Part shown: in pieces, positions 17,200 to 25,426 of the stretch | Layout of the letters: every line of letters starts with the position of its first letter | Numbering within the stretch: the first letter of the stretch is position 1 | DNA from: Amycolatopsis japonica | Lineage (GTDB): Bacteria; Actinomycetota; Actinomycetes; Mycobacteriales; Pseudonocardiaceae | Assembly: GCF_000732925.1 (NCBI RefSeq) | Contig: NZ_CP008953.1 | Coordinates: forward strand, 6,696,001-6,760,000 | Reading direction: 5' to 3' | Length of the DNA: 64,000 nucleotides | Translations under genes and position numbers: made by a program | Notes under the pieces: generated by a model | Seen by the model: only the letters and a program-made list of their open reading frames with translations | Database searches by the model: none | Told to the model about the DNA's origin: nothing

Positions 17200-17931
17200 T
17201 CACAGTCTCGCCGTGTCGAGCCGGAACCTCGCCATCACCACGAGCGCGGGTACCACCAGCCACGCCGCGAGCACTCCGACGGCGGTCACCGTGCCCGAGC
17301 CGCCGAGCACCGGCGCGCGGCCGATCTCGCCGAGCCAGTACGTCGGCATGAGATGCCCGGCGGTGTTCATCCAGCCGGGCAGCACCTGCAGCGGGATCCA
17401 CAACCCGCCGAACATGCCCAGCGGCAGCATCAGCGCGCCGGTCACGGCCTGGACGGTGTCGCCCTTGCCGAACAGGCCGATCATGAGGCCCAGTACGGCG
17501 AACGGCAGCGTCCCGAGCCACAGCGTGCCGAAGATCGTGAGCCACTGGCCGGTTTCGAGCCGGATGCCGCGGATCATCCCGGCCGCGAAGATCACCAGCA
17601 GGACGGGCAAGGCGACGAACAGTCCGGCCGCCACCTTGACCATCAGGTAGCCGGGCGCCCGCAACGGTGTCAGCCGCAGGGTGCGCTGCCAGCCGTCGGT
17701 GCGCTCGGTGGCGACGCGGGTGCCGGTGAACAGCGCGGCGGTCATGGCGCCGTACGCGGCCATGTTCACCATGGTCACCGTCGCGGTCGAGATACCCGGA
17801 GCGATCTCCTGGGCACCGAAGATCCCACCGAACAACAGGAACATCGCCAACGGCATGCCGATGGTGAACAACGCGAACTGCGGGCTGCGGACGATGCGCT
17901 TGATCTCCAGCGCGAGGTAGGCCGGGTTCAT
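17200..17931 (-). CDS. ABC-2 type exporter permease
   Basis: Six hydrophobic segments in 243 residues. MNPAYLALEIKRIVRSPQFALFTIGMPLAMFLLFGG at the N-terminus and PLGMFGGLWIPLQVLPGWMNTAGHLMPTYWLGEI at the C-terminal half are typical of ABC-2 permeases that export drugs or lipids. The ATG overlaps the ATPase stop by four bases. The substrate cannot be read from sequence. Confidence 0.85.
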   Translation of the reverse strand: MNPAYLALEIKRIVRSPQFALFTIGMPLAMFLLFGGIFGAQEIAPGISTATVTMVNMAAYGAMTAALFTGTRVATERTDGWQRTLRLTPLRAPGYLMVKVAAGLFVALPVLLVIFAAGMIRGIRLETGQWLTIFGTLWLGTLPFAVLGLMIGLFGKGDTVQAVTGALMLPLGMFGGLWIPLQVLPGWMNTAGHLMPTYWLGEIGRAPVLGGSGTVTAVGVLAAWLVVPALVVMARFRLDTARL

Positions 17932-18854
17932 CTCAAAGCTCCTTCGGCCTCAGCTGTGTTCTGCCCTTCAGGCGCGTCCGTGGTCAGCGCGATGAAGGCT
18001 TCTTCCAGTCCCACAGCGGTGATTTCGATGTTCGCGGCGAGCGGGAACTCGCGCAGCAGGCCGCGGATGGCGGCGTCGGAGTCGGCACAGGTCAGTTCCG
18101 CGTGGCCGGCGCGCAGCACGGCTCGCGAGACCCCGGGCAGCGCGGCGAGCGCGGTTTGGGTGGCATCCGGGACGACGGCGCGCAGCACCCGCCCGGCGAC
18201 CGCGGCCCGTACCTCGCCGACGGGACCGTCCGCGACGACCCGGCCGTGCCGCATGAGCACGACGCGGTCCGCGTAATCCTCGGCCTCGGCGAGGTAATGC
18301 GTCGCGAAGAGGACCGTGCGGCCCGTCTCGGTGTACTCGCGCATCGACGCCCAGAACCGGCGCCGCCCGTCGACGTCCATGGCCGCGGTGGGTTCGTCGA
18401 GCACCAGCAGATCCGGATCGCCGACCAGCGCGAGCGCGAACCGGACCCGCTGCTGCTCGCCGCCGGAAAGCTTGCCGCAGCGGCGGTTCGCGTACTCGGT
18501 GACACCCGCCCGCTTGAGCACCTCGCGGACCGGCAGCGGATTCCGGTGCAACGACGCGAACAAGCCGACGAGTTCGGCGACCGTGGCGTCCCGCAGCAGC
18601 GTCCCGTTCTGCGCCATCGCGCCGACCATCCCCCGGTCCATCGCCTCGGCCGCGCTGAGCCCGGCGACCCGGACCCGGCCGTCGTCCGGCCTGCTCAGCC
18701 CCAGCAGCATGTCGATGGTGGTCGATTTGCCCGCGCCGTTCGGCCCGAGCAGCGCCACCACCTCCCCTGGCGCGACCCGCATACTGACGTCTTCGACGGC
18801 CAGGACGTCACCGAAGCGCTTGACCAGCCCTTCGAGGCTGAACGCGTCCGCCAT
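17928..18854 (-). CDS. ABC exporter ATP-binding protein
   Basis: The start is the ATG behind GGGGGAGAG (MADAFSLEG). Walker A is GPNGAGKST, signature LSGGEQQR, Walker B LLVLDEPT and switch ATHYLAEAEDYADR. The C-terminal 80 residues form the extra domain usual in DrrA-like drug-exporter ATPases. It powers the permease encoded next. A palindromic operator lies about 45 bases upstream. Confidence 0.9.
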   Translation of the reverse strand: MADAFSLEGLVKRFGDVLAVEDVSMRVAPGEVVALLGPNGAGKSTTIDMLLGLSRPDDGRVRVAGLSAAEAMDRGMVGAMAQNGTLLRDATVAELVGLFASLHRNPLPVREVLKRAGVTEYANRRCGKLSGGEQQRVRFALALVGDPDLLVLDEPTAAMDVDGRRRFWASMREYTETGRTVLFATHYLAEAEDYADRVVLMRHGRVVADGPVGEVRAAVAGRVLRAVVPDATQTALAALPGVSRAVLRAGHAELTCADSDAAIRGLLREFPLAANIEITAVGLEEAFIALTTDAPEGQNTAEAEGALR

Positions 18855-18880
18855 GACTCTCCCCCTTCGAGCACTCTGAA

Positions 18881-18914
18881 TTACAAAGCTCACTTGCACT
18901 TTGTAACACAAAGT
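18881..18914 (-). promoter_or_regulatory. Overlapping palindromic operators at the exporter promoter
   Basis: ACTTTGTAACACAAAGT (18898-18914) is a perfect 7-3-7 palindrome. TTACAAAG (18881-18888) and CTTTGTAA (18899-18906) form a second, interleaved 8-10-8 inverted repeat. On the minus strand a weak -35 TTGTGT and a -10 near TTGTAA fall inside them. The winged-helix protein of the operon is the likely binder. Confidence 0.55.
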
Positions 18915-18936
18915 CCCCTGCCCTGAAAACCCCAGA

Positions 18937-18993
18937 AGTCCGTGAAGGCCTCCTTGAGGGACTCTGGGTCCCTCAAGGAGGCCTTCACGGACT
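18937..18993. repeat. 25-bp perfect inverted repeat (GTGAAGGCCTCC class), terminator candidate
   Basis: Arms 18937-18961 and 18969-18993 match perfectly over 25 bases (core GTGAAGGCCTCCTTGAGGG) with a 7-base loop. It begins four bases beyond the stop of the minus-strand aminopeptidase gene, so it probably ends that transcript before the exporter promoter. Confidence 0.8.
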
Positions 18994-18997
18994 GGGG

Positions 18998-20554
18998 TTA
19001 GGCGGGCACCCGGGAGAGCGCCGCGTCAGGGACCGAAGCGGGTGCCGGAGGCGGCACCGGGAGCGGCAACGGCGCGCACTCGACATCGGCGGTGCGTCCC
19101 GGCTTCCGGTCGGGCAGAGCCCCTGTCGCCAGGTAGTCGGCGATCCGGTTGTCGACGCAAGCGTTTCCGCGCGGGGTGATGGCGTGGCTCGTGCCGCCCG
19201 GCTCACCGATCAGGCGAGCGCCGGGGAACCGGCTACGCACCTCGAGGCTGCCTTCGTACGGCGTCGCCGCGTCGAGCGTCTCGCCGATCATCAGCACGCT
19301 CGGCACCTTCGAGCCGTCGACCTTCACCGGCTTGGCGGGCTTCGCGGGCCAGTACAGGCAAGGCGCGTTGAACCAGGCGTTCTGCCACGTGAAGTACGGC
19401 GCCTTCTCGTACGTGCGCCAGTTGTCGCGCTTCCACTGCTGCCAGCTCGGCGGCCACTTCACGTCCGTGCACTGGACGGCGAGGTAGACGGCGTACCCGT
19501 TGTCGTCGCCACGTCCGCCGAAGGCCTCGAACAGGCCCTTCATCGTCTGCCAGTCGCCCTTGTTGACGAACTTCGCGAGCGCGTCACCGAGCAGCGTCCA
19601 GCGCAGCTGGTAGTACGACGCCTGCTGGAAGACGTCGAGGAGCTCGTCCGGTCCGATGAAACCACCGGCCGGAACGGCGGCCACCTTCTTCAACTGCTCG
19701 TTGAAGACCTGCTTCACCGCGGCCTGCGTCTTGCCGAGGTGATAGACGTCGTCGTGCTGCGCGACCCAGCCGAACCAGATGTTCAGGTTGACGTCGAAGG
19801 CCACGTCCTGGTTGAGGTTCGCCTGGTACCAGACGTTGCGGGGGTCCACAGTGGAATCGAGGACCATCCGGCGGACGTGCTGCGGGAACAGCGTCCCGTA
19901 GACCTGGCCGAGGTAAGTGCCGTAGGAGTACCCGTAGAAGTTCAGCTGCTCCACGCGGAGCGCCTTGCGGATACTGTCCATGTCCTTGACCGTGTCGGTC
20001 GTCTTGATGTTCTCCAGCAGCGCGCGGCTGTTCTTCTCCGCGCACGCGTCGGCGTAGGACTTCGAGCGCTGCAGCCAGGTCTTCTCCAGCTGCCGCGTCG
20101 TCGGCACGTAGTTCGGCCGGTTGTAGTCCATGTAGTCCGGGATGCACGAAAGCGCGGGTTTGCTGGAGCCGACACCGCGCGGGTCGAAGCCGACCCAGTC
20201 GTAGGCGTCACCCGCGTGGTTCGGCACGCGGGTGCCGCGGGTGGCGAGCAGCAGCCCGGAACCGCCGGGGCCGCCGGGGTTGGTGAGCATGACGCCCTGG
20301 TACTGCGCCTCGGGTGTCTTGTGCTTGACGCGGCTGAGCGCGAGCTGGATCTTCTCGCCGCGCGGCCTCGAATAGTCCAGCGGAACGGACAGGTGACCGC
20401 ATTCGGCACCGGCGTTGATCAACGTCGGGTCGGTGCACGCTCCCCAGGTGATCGTCTCGACGGGCTGCGCCGCCTCCGCCGCGCCGGCGGGCGCGGTCAC
20501 CGCGACCGAGGCGAGCGTGGCCGCGGTCAGCGCGGTGATGAGAACACGTCTCAA
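18998..20554 (-). CDS. Exported alpha/beta hydrolase, tripeptidyl aminopeptidase (TAP) type
   Basis: TTG 20554 is chosen because GGGAG lies upstream and a clean signal peptide follows (MRRVLITALTAATLASVAVTAPAGA). The oxyanion loop is NPGGPGGSG. The nucleophile elbow is YGYSYGTYLGQVYG, the acid region MIGETLDAATPYEG, and the catalytic histidine is in GTSHAIT. The C-terminal TAP-like domain is intact. Family members release N-terminal tripeptides from extracellular proteins. It stands alone. Confidence 0.85.
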   Translation of the reverse strand: MRRVLITALTAATLASVAVTAPAGAAEAAQPVETITWGACTDPTLINAGAECGHLSVPLDYSRPRGEKIQLALSRVKHKTPEAQYQGVMLTNPGGPGGSGLLLATRGTRVPNHAGDAYDWVGFDPRGVGSSKPALSCIPDYMDYNRPNYVPTTRQLEKTWLQRSKSYADACAEKNSRALLENIKTTDTVKDMDSIRKALRVEQLNFYGYSYGTYLGQVYGTLFPQHVRRMVLDSTVDPRNVWYQANLNQDVAFDVNLNIWFGWVAQHDDVYHLGKTQAAVKQVFNEQLKKVAAVPAGGFIGPDELLDVFQQASYYQLRWTLLGDALAKFVNKGDWQTMKGLFEAFGGRGDDNGYAVYLAVQCTDVKWPPSWQQWKRDNWRTYEKAPYFTWQNAWFNAPCLYWPAKPAKPVKVDGSKVPSVLMIGETLDAATPYEGSLEVRSRFPGARLIGEPGGTSHAITPRGNACVDNRIADYLATGALPDRKPGRTADVECAPLPLPVPPPAPASVPDAALSRVPA

Positions 20555-20784
20555 GGTTTCTCCCTTTCCCTCCAAAGGTGAAAGCCCCGAAACCCTATCC
20601 ACGTCCATGACCTGCGGAAGCCTTCCGGCGAAGGTCCCTACCAACGGCGGGTCCCGATCGCGGCAAACCGGGCAACCGGTTAATCGGTTGGGAGGCCTCG
20701 GGGGCCTCGTTAGGCTGTCGATCATGATCCGCCGCATCCGCGTTCACACCCTCTGACCCCACTTCACGGATCCGGACAGGACAC

Positions 20785-21957
20785 ATGCAGAACCAGCACA
20801 TCGCCATGATCGGCTCCACCGCGCCGAGTCACATCTATCCCTCGTTGGCGATCATCCGCGAGCTCGTCGCTCGCGGGCATCGGGTCAGCTACGCCGTGGG
20901 CGAGCCGCTCACCGGGTTGGTCGCGCCGACCGGGGCCGAGGTCGTCTCGCACCCCTCGATCCTCCCGCTCGGCGACCAGTCGGCGTGGCCGGAGGATCCG
21001 GCGTCGCAGATGCGGGTCTTCCTCGACGAAGGCATCCAGGCGATGCCGGTGCTCACCGACTTCTACGACGAGAACCGCCCGGACCTGGTGCTGTACGACA
21101 TCGGCGGGCTTCCGGGGCCGGTGCTGGCGAGGCGTTACGGCGTTCCCGCGGTGCAGCTTTCCCCGACGTATGTCGCCTGGGAAGGCTACGAGGAGGACAT
21201 GGGTGAGATCGTCACCGCGATCCGGACCTCACCGTCCGGAAAGGACTATTTCGCCACTTTCACCCGCTGGCTGAACGAGAACGGCATCGAGGCCGACGCC
21301 TGGGACTGGATCTCCCATCCGGAGCAGGTGCTCGCGCTGCTGCCGAAGGCGATGCAGCCCAACGTCGAACGGGTGCCGTCGTCGGTCCGGTTCGTCGGCC
21401 CGGCGCTGGACCCGGAGCGCCTGGCCGATCGGAGCTGGACCCCGCCGTCGAGCGGCCGGAAGGTCCTCCTGATGTCGCTCGGCACGGCGTTCACCGATCA
21501 GCTCGACCTGTTCCGCGCGTGCGTCGACGGGTTCCGCGACTCGGACTGGCACGTGGTCATCTCGATCGGCCAGACCGATCCGGCCGCGCTCGGCCCGCTG
21601 CCGGAGCACATCGAAGTGCGGTCGTTCGTGCCGCAACTCGCGGTGCTGGAGGCCGCGTCGGCGTTCATCACGCACGCCGGTATGGGCGGCAGCACGGAAT
21701 CGCTGTGGTACGGCGTGCCGACCGTCGCGATCCCGCTGGCGACCGACGGTTTCGGCAACGCGGCGAAACTGGCCGAACTCGGCGTCGGTGAACAGCTTCC
21801 GGCCGACGAGGTGACGGCCTCGACGCTGCGTGCCGCCGTCGAGCGGGTGGCGGGTTCGCCCTCGGTGGCCGCGCGGCTGGCCGAGGTGCGGGCCGAGACC
21901 CGCGGGAACGGCGGGATCGAGCGGGCCGCCGATGCCGTGGAGTCGTTCCTCCCGTAG
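20785..21957 (+). CDS. Macrolide-type glycosyltransferase (GT1, MGT family)
   Basis: The 390-residue GT-B protein has the N-terminal acceptor lobe IGSTAPSHIYPSLAIIRELVARGHRVSYAVG, with the usual catalytic-type histidine (SHIYP). The donor-binding signature is ITHAGMGGSTESLWYGVPTVAIPLATDGFGNA. It resembles OleD/OleI and Mgt enzymes that glucosylate and inactivate macrolides, so a self-protection or detoxification role is likely. No biosynthetic cluster is beside it. Confidence 0.85.
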   Translation: MQNQHIAMIGSTAPSHIYPSLAIIRELVARGHRVSYAVGEPLTGLVAPTGAEVVSHPSILPLGDQSAWPEDPASQMRVFLDEGIQAMPVLTDFYDENRPDLVLYDIGGLPGPVLARRYGVPAVQLSPTYVAWEGYEEDMGEIVTAIRTSPSGKDYFATFTRWLNENGIEADAWDWISHPEQVLALLPKAMQPNVERVPSSVRFVGPALDPERLADRSWTPPSSGRKVLLMSLGTAFTDQLDLFRACVDGFRDSDWHVVISIGQTDPAALGPLPEHIEVRSFVPQLAVLEAASAFITHAGMGGSTESLWYGVPTVAIPLATDGFGNAAKLAELGVGEQLPADEVTASTLRAAVERVAGSPSVAARLAEVRAETRGNGGIERAADAVESFLP

Positions 21958-21979
21958 CCCTCCCGTAGCCCTCAAGAAC

Positions 21980-22032
21980 GCCATGAAAGGTCCTTTCCTT
22001 GCAAATTTTGCAAGGAAAGGACCTTTCATGGC
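21980..22032. repeat. 26-bp perfect inverted repeat (GCCATGAAAGG class), convergent terminator
   Basis: Arms 21980-22005 and 22007-22032 are perfect complements around a single base, making a 53-base palindrome (outer GCCATGAAAGGTCCTTTCC). It fills the gap between two convergent genes. Confidence 0.85.
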
Positions 22033-22039
22033 ACGCGCG

Positions 22040-23767
22040 TCAGGTGCCCCGGATCTCGTTCAGGTAGTTGTAGATGGTGTACCGCGTGACGTCGAGTTCC
22101 CCGGCGAGGTGGTCCACCGAGTCCTTGATGAGGAAGAACCCCGCCTCGTCCAGTTCCCGCACCACGGCCGCCTTGTGCCGTTTCTTCATCAGGTCCACCG
22201 GGATTCCCGCCTTCGCCACCGCGCGCCCGACCAGGAACCGTTGCAGGCTGTCGACGTCCGGCGGGAACGTCTCGGGTTCGTGCCCGTTGGCCTTCGGCGC
22301 TCCGTCGGACAGCCGGTTGACGCACAAGCAGCCGATCGCGACCCCGTCGGCGTCCCGCAGGAACAACGTCGACGAGCGGATCGCGCGCCCGTCGGGGCCG
22401 TGGGTCTCGTAGTTCGTCAGATCCTGCGTCGTACCCCGGCGGACGAGCCCCAGCAGCAGATCCGTCATCGGCCCGCCGACCGTCCGGCCGGTGAGATCGC
22501 CCGCGATGGCGACGATCGAGTCCGGCAGCCTGCTCAGATCGTGCAGCAGGACTTCGTTGCCCGGCCCCAGCATCGCCGCGAGCGCGTGCACCGCCGGGAC
22601 GAGCGCGGTGAGCAGATCGCCGGAGGCCGCGGACGCGACGACCGGCGTCTCGAAGACACGAGCCGGCTTCTTCAGCCGCTCCAACGCCGAACGCACCTGT
22701 TCCGCCGCGCTCGCCGGCGTGGAGGCGTGCGGCGACAGGCGGACGTGTTCCGGCCGCACGGTCGCGGCGATCCCGGCGTTCGCCAGCGCGGAACCCACCT
22801 GTTCGGCCGCGTGCCCCGGCAGTGTGAAAGCGAGGATCCCGGCCCGTCGCTCGACGGCCGAAACCACCTCGCCACCAACGGATTTCACGACGTCTTCGAG
22901 TTCGCCGACCCGCTCGGCGATCCGCCCGGCGATGGCGCCGACGCCCGCTTCCTCGACCAGTTCCAGCGCGGCCGCGAACGCGCCCGAGGTGATCGGGCTC
23001 AGGTTCGAGATCGACCACGCGGCCGCGGTGTCGTCGGCCGGATGGATCTCGTCGTCGAACAGGCCGGGGTCGCGGGCGCCGGTCCAGCCGGAGAGGATCG
23101 GCTCCATCCGCTCCAGCGCCCGATCGGACAGCACGGCGAAACCGGTGCCCCAGCCCGCCCGCAGCCATTTCTGCCCGCCGACGACGAGTACGTCCGCGAC
23201 GTCCCACGGCGCCTCGGTCACGCCGAAGCCCTGGATCCCGTCGACCACGAGGAGCCGGTCCCCTGCCACCTCGCGGATGGCCGCCAGATCGGCGCGGTAC
23301 CCGGTGCGGAAGTCGACCGCGCTCACGCTCACCAGCGACGTCTCCGAGGTCAGCGCCGCCTTGATCGCGTCCGCGGTGACGTTGCCCAGCGGCAGCCGCC
23401 GCACGGTCAGCCGTCCCGCCTGTTCCGCGCGGGCCCACGGGTAGGTGTTGGCCGGGAACTCCGCCGCCGACACCAGCGCCTCGCCACCCGGCGCGTTGAA
23501 CGCGGCCTGGAACAAGCCGAGACTGGTGTGCGGCAACAGCACCGTGTGGTCGGTGTCGCTGCCGGAAAGCCGCGCCGCGGCGGCCTTGGCCCTGGTCTCC
23601 TGCCGCATCAGGTCGTCCACAGTGGACGGACCGGCCTTGGTCGAGGCGTCCAGCAGGCTCGCCGTCGTGTCGAGCACGGCGTGCGACGGCGGACCGAACC
23701 GGGCGAAATCGAGGTACCCGGCGGGCTCGCCGAACTGCAGCAGGTACCGCGGCGAGATCCGCGTCAT
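22040..23767 (-). CDS. Class V aminotransferase fused to YheO-PAS/HTH_22 regulator
   Basis: Residues 1-370 are a class V PLP aminotransferase/desulfurase fold: LLPHTSLGLFQAAF, then VVDGIQGFGVTEAPWDVADVLVVGG with Asp176 and Gln179, and Lys200 in GGQKWLRAG as the Schiff-base lysine. Residues about 385-490 match the YheO-like PAS domain. Residues about 515-575 match the DauR-type HTH (GIPVDLMKKRHKAAVVRELDEAGFFLIKDSVDHLAGELDVTRYTIYNYLNEIR reads as this family across its length). The ATG overlaps the importer ATPase stop by four bases, as last gene of the operon. It differs from MocR/GabR regulators, where a GntR helix precedes a class I fold. An amino-acid-sensing enzyme-regulator is inferred; the substrate is unknown. 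Confidence 0.8.
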   Translation of the reverse strand: MTRISPRYLLQFGEPAGYLDFARFGPPSHAVLDTTASLLDASTKAGPSTVDDLMRQETRAKAAAARLSGSDTDHTVLLPHTSLGLFQAAFNAPGGEALVSAAEFPANTYPWARAEQAGRLTVRRLPLGNVTADAIKAALTSETSLVSVSAVDFRTGYRADLAAIREVAGDRLLVVDGIQGFGVTEAPWDVADVLVVGGQKWLRAGWGTGFAVLSDRALERMEPILSGWTGARDPGLFDDEIHPADDTAAAWSISNLSPITSGAFAAALELVEEAGVGAIAGRIAERVGELEDVVKSVGGEVVSAVERRAGILAFTLPGHAAEQVGSALANAGIAATVRPEHVRLSPHASTPASAAEQVRSALERLKKPARVFETPVVASAASGDLLTALVPAVHALAAMLGPGNEVLLHDLSRLPDSIVAIAGDLTGRTVGGPMTDLLLGLVRRGTTQDLTNYETHGPDGRAIRSSTLFLRDADGVAIGCLCVNRLSDGAPKANGHEPETFPPDVDSLQRFLVGRAVAKAGIPVDLMKKRHKAAVVRELDEAGFFLIKDSVDHLAGELDVTRYTIYNYLNEIRGT

Positions 23768-24537
23768 GCGAGGACCCTGGCCAGGAACTGCTTGGTCCGC
23801 TCGTGTTTCGGGGAGCTCAGGAGCTCCCCCGGCGGACCGGTCTCGACGACCGTGCCGTCGGCCATGAACACCACCTCGTCCGCGGCCTCGGCCGCGAACC
23901 CCATCTCGTGCGTCACCACGACCATCGTCATCCCCTCCGCGGCCAACGTACCCATCACCGCCAGCACCTCGCCCACGAGTTCCGGGTCGAGCGCCGACGT
24001 CGGCTCGTCGAACAGCATCAGCTTCGGTTTCATCGCGAGCGACCGGGCGATCGCGACCCGCTGCTGCTGCCCGCCCGAAAGCTGCGCCGGGTACGCGTCG
24101 GCGCGGTGCGCGAGGCCGACCCTGTCGAGCAGGTCGAGTGCCTGCTCCCGGGCTTCCTCCATGGGGACGCCGAGCACGCGCACCGGCCCCTCGACGACGT
24201 TCTGCAGCGCCGTCCGGTGCCCGAACAGGTTGAAGCGCTGGAACACCATGCCGATGTCGCGCCGCTGCCGGGCGACCTCGCGTTCCTTCAGCTCGTACAG
24301 TTTGCCGTCGCGCAGCCGGAACCCGATCGGCTCGCCGTCGACCCAGACCTGCCCGGCGTCGATCGTCTCCAGATGGTTGACACAGCGCAGGAAGGTGCTC
24401 TTCCCCGCGCCGGACGGGCCGAGCAGGCAGACGACCTGTCCTTTGTGGACTTCGAGGTCGATCCCGCCCAGCACCTCGGTGTGGCCGTAGCTCTTGCGGA
24501 CGCCGACGGCCTTGAGCAGTGGCTCAGACACGTTCAC
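23764..24537 (-). CDS. Polar amino-acid ABC importer ATPase (GlnQ/HisP type)
   Basis: Walker A is GPSGAGKST, Q-loop MVFQRFNLFGHRTALQNV, signature LSGGQQQR and Walker B LMLFDEPTSALDPELVGEVL. The switch histidine is in VTHEMGFAAE. All are diagnostic of polar amino-acid importers. It overlaps the permease gene by 14 bases and the aminotransferase-regulator gene by four, so all are made from one message. Confidence 0.9.
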   Translation of the reverse strand: MNVSEPLLKAVGVRKSYGHTEVLGGIDLEVHKGQVVCLLGPSGAGKSTFLRCVNHLETIDAGQVWVDGEPIGFRLRDGKLYELKEREVARQRRDIGMVFQRFNLFGHRTALQNVVEGPVRVLGVPMEEAREQALDLLDRVGLAHRADAYPAQLSGGQQQRVAIARSLAMKPKLMLFDEPTSALDPELVGEVLAVMGTLAAEGMTMVVVTHEMGFAAEAADEVVFMADGTVVETGPPGELLSSPKHERTKQFLARVLA

Positions 24538-25426
24538 TCCTCACCAGTGGCGCGGTGCGCAGGGCCTTGGCGGCGCGGGAGAACGCGCTCCGCGACCGGT
24601 CTTCGGAGTCGAAGGCGCGCTCCAGGTAATGCTGCCCCACCCCGGCGACGGTCACCACGACCATGTACCAGACGGCGGCGGCCAGCAGGGTCTCCATCAC
24701 CAGCAGGTTGTTGGACGAGATGTTGTTGGCGGCGTGGATCAGTTCGGTCACGCCGATCACCGACGCCATCGACGTGCCCTTGAGCATGTTGATGAAGTCG
24801 TTGCCGGTCGGCGGGATGATCACCCGCATCGCCTGCGGCAGCACCACGCGGCGCAGTGTCGCGCCCGGCGACATCCCGATCGACTTCGCCGCCTCGGTTT
24901 GTCCACTGTCGACACTGTTCAGCCCGGCGCGGACGATCTCCGCCATGTACGCGCTTTCGTTGAGCGCCAAACCGAGCAGCGCGGCGGTGAACGCTGTGAT
25001 CAGCACGTTGGTCTGCTCGTGCAGCAGGTGGCCGCCGAACGGCAGCGGGATCGAGATGAACTCGAAGACCATCGCCAGGTTGTACCAGATCAGGATCTGC
25101 AGCAGCACCGGAAGCCCGCGGAACAGCCAGATGTAGCCCGCCGCGAACCAGCGCGCCACAGGATTCGCCGAGCGGCGCATCAGCGCGATCACGATCCCGA
25201 TGACGATCGCCGAACCCTGCGCGATCACCGCGAGCAGCACGGTGTTGAGCAGGCCGACCGCCATCACGCGGTACCACAGGAACTCGGGGACCGAATCCCA
25301 CTGGATCTGCGCGTTGCCGAGCGCGATCCCGAGCAGGATCAGCAGCGCCAGGATGACGACGGCGCTGACCCACCGGCCCCAGTGTTTACGCCGGACGATC
25401 GGCAACGGCTCCCTAGCTTCCGCCAT
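24524..25426 (-). CDS. Polar amino-acid ABC importer permease
   Basis: The 300-residue protein has a single permease domain of the HisM/GlnP type: RGLPVLLQILIWY early, and the EAA loop EAAKSIGMSPGATLRRVVLPQAMRVIIPPTGNDFINMLKGTSM in segments late in the chain. Five or six membrane helices are visible. With only one permease gene it would work as a homodimer. It overlaps the binding-protein gene by 14 bases. Confidence 0.9.
   Translation of the reverse strand: MAEAREPLPIVRRKHWGRWVSAVVILALLILLGIALGNAQIQWDSVPEFLWYRVMAVGLLNTVLLAVIAQGSAIVIGIVIALMRRSANPVARWFAAGYIWLFRGLPVLLQILIWYNLAMVFEFISIPLPFGGHLLHEQTNVLITAFTAALLGLALNESAYMAEIVRAGLNSVDSGQTEAAKSIGMSPGATLRRVVLPQAMRVIIPPTGNDFINMLKGTSMASVIGVTELIHAANNISSNNLLVMETLLAAAVWYMVVVTVAGVGQHYLERAFDSEDRSRSAFSRAAKALRTAPLVRSERV

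Noticed and set aside
20415..20756. Plus-strand small gene before the glycosyltransferase
   Set aside because: Mostly antisense to the aminopeptidase signal peptide; the proximal part is an ordinary promoter gap.
21830..24490. 886-codon plus-strand open frame over the aminotransferase-regulator region
   Set aside because: It is rich in Arg/Pro/Gly/Asp without domain structure and is the complement of two well-supported minus-strand genes.
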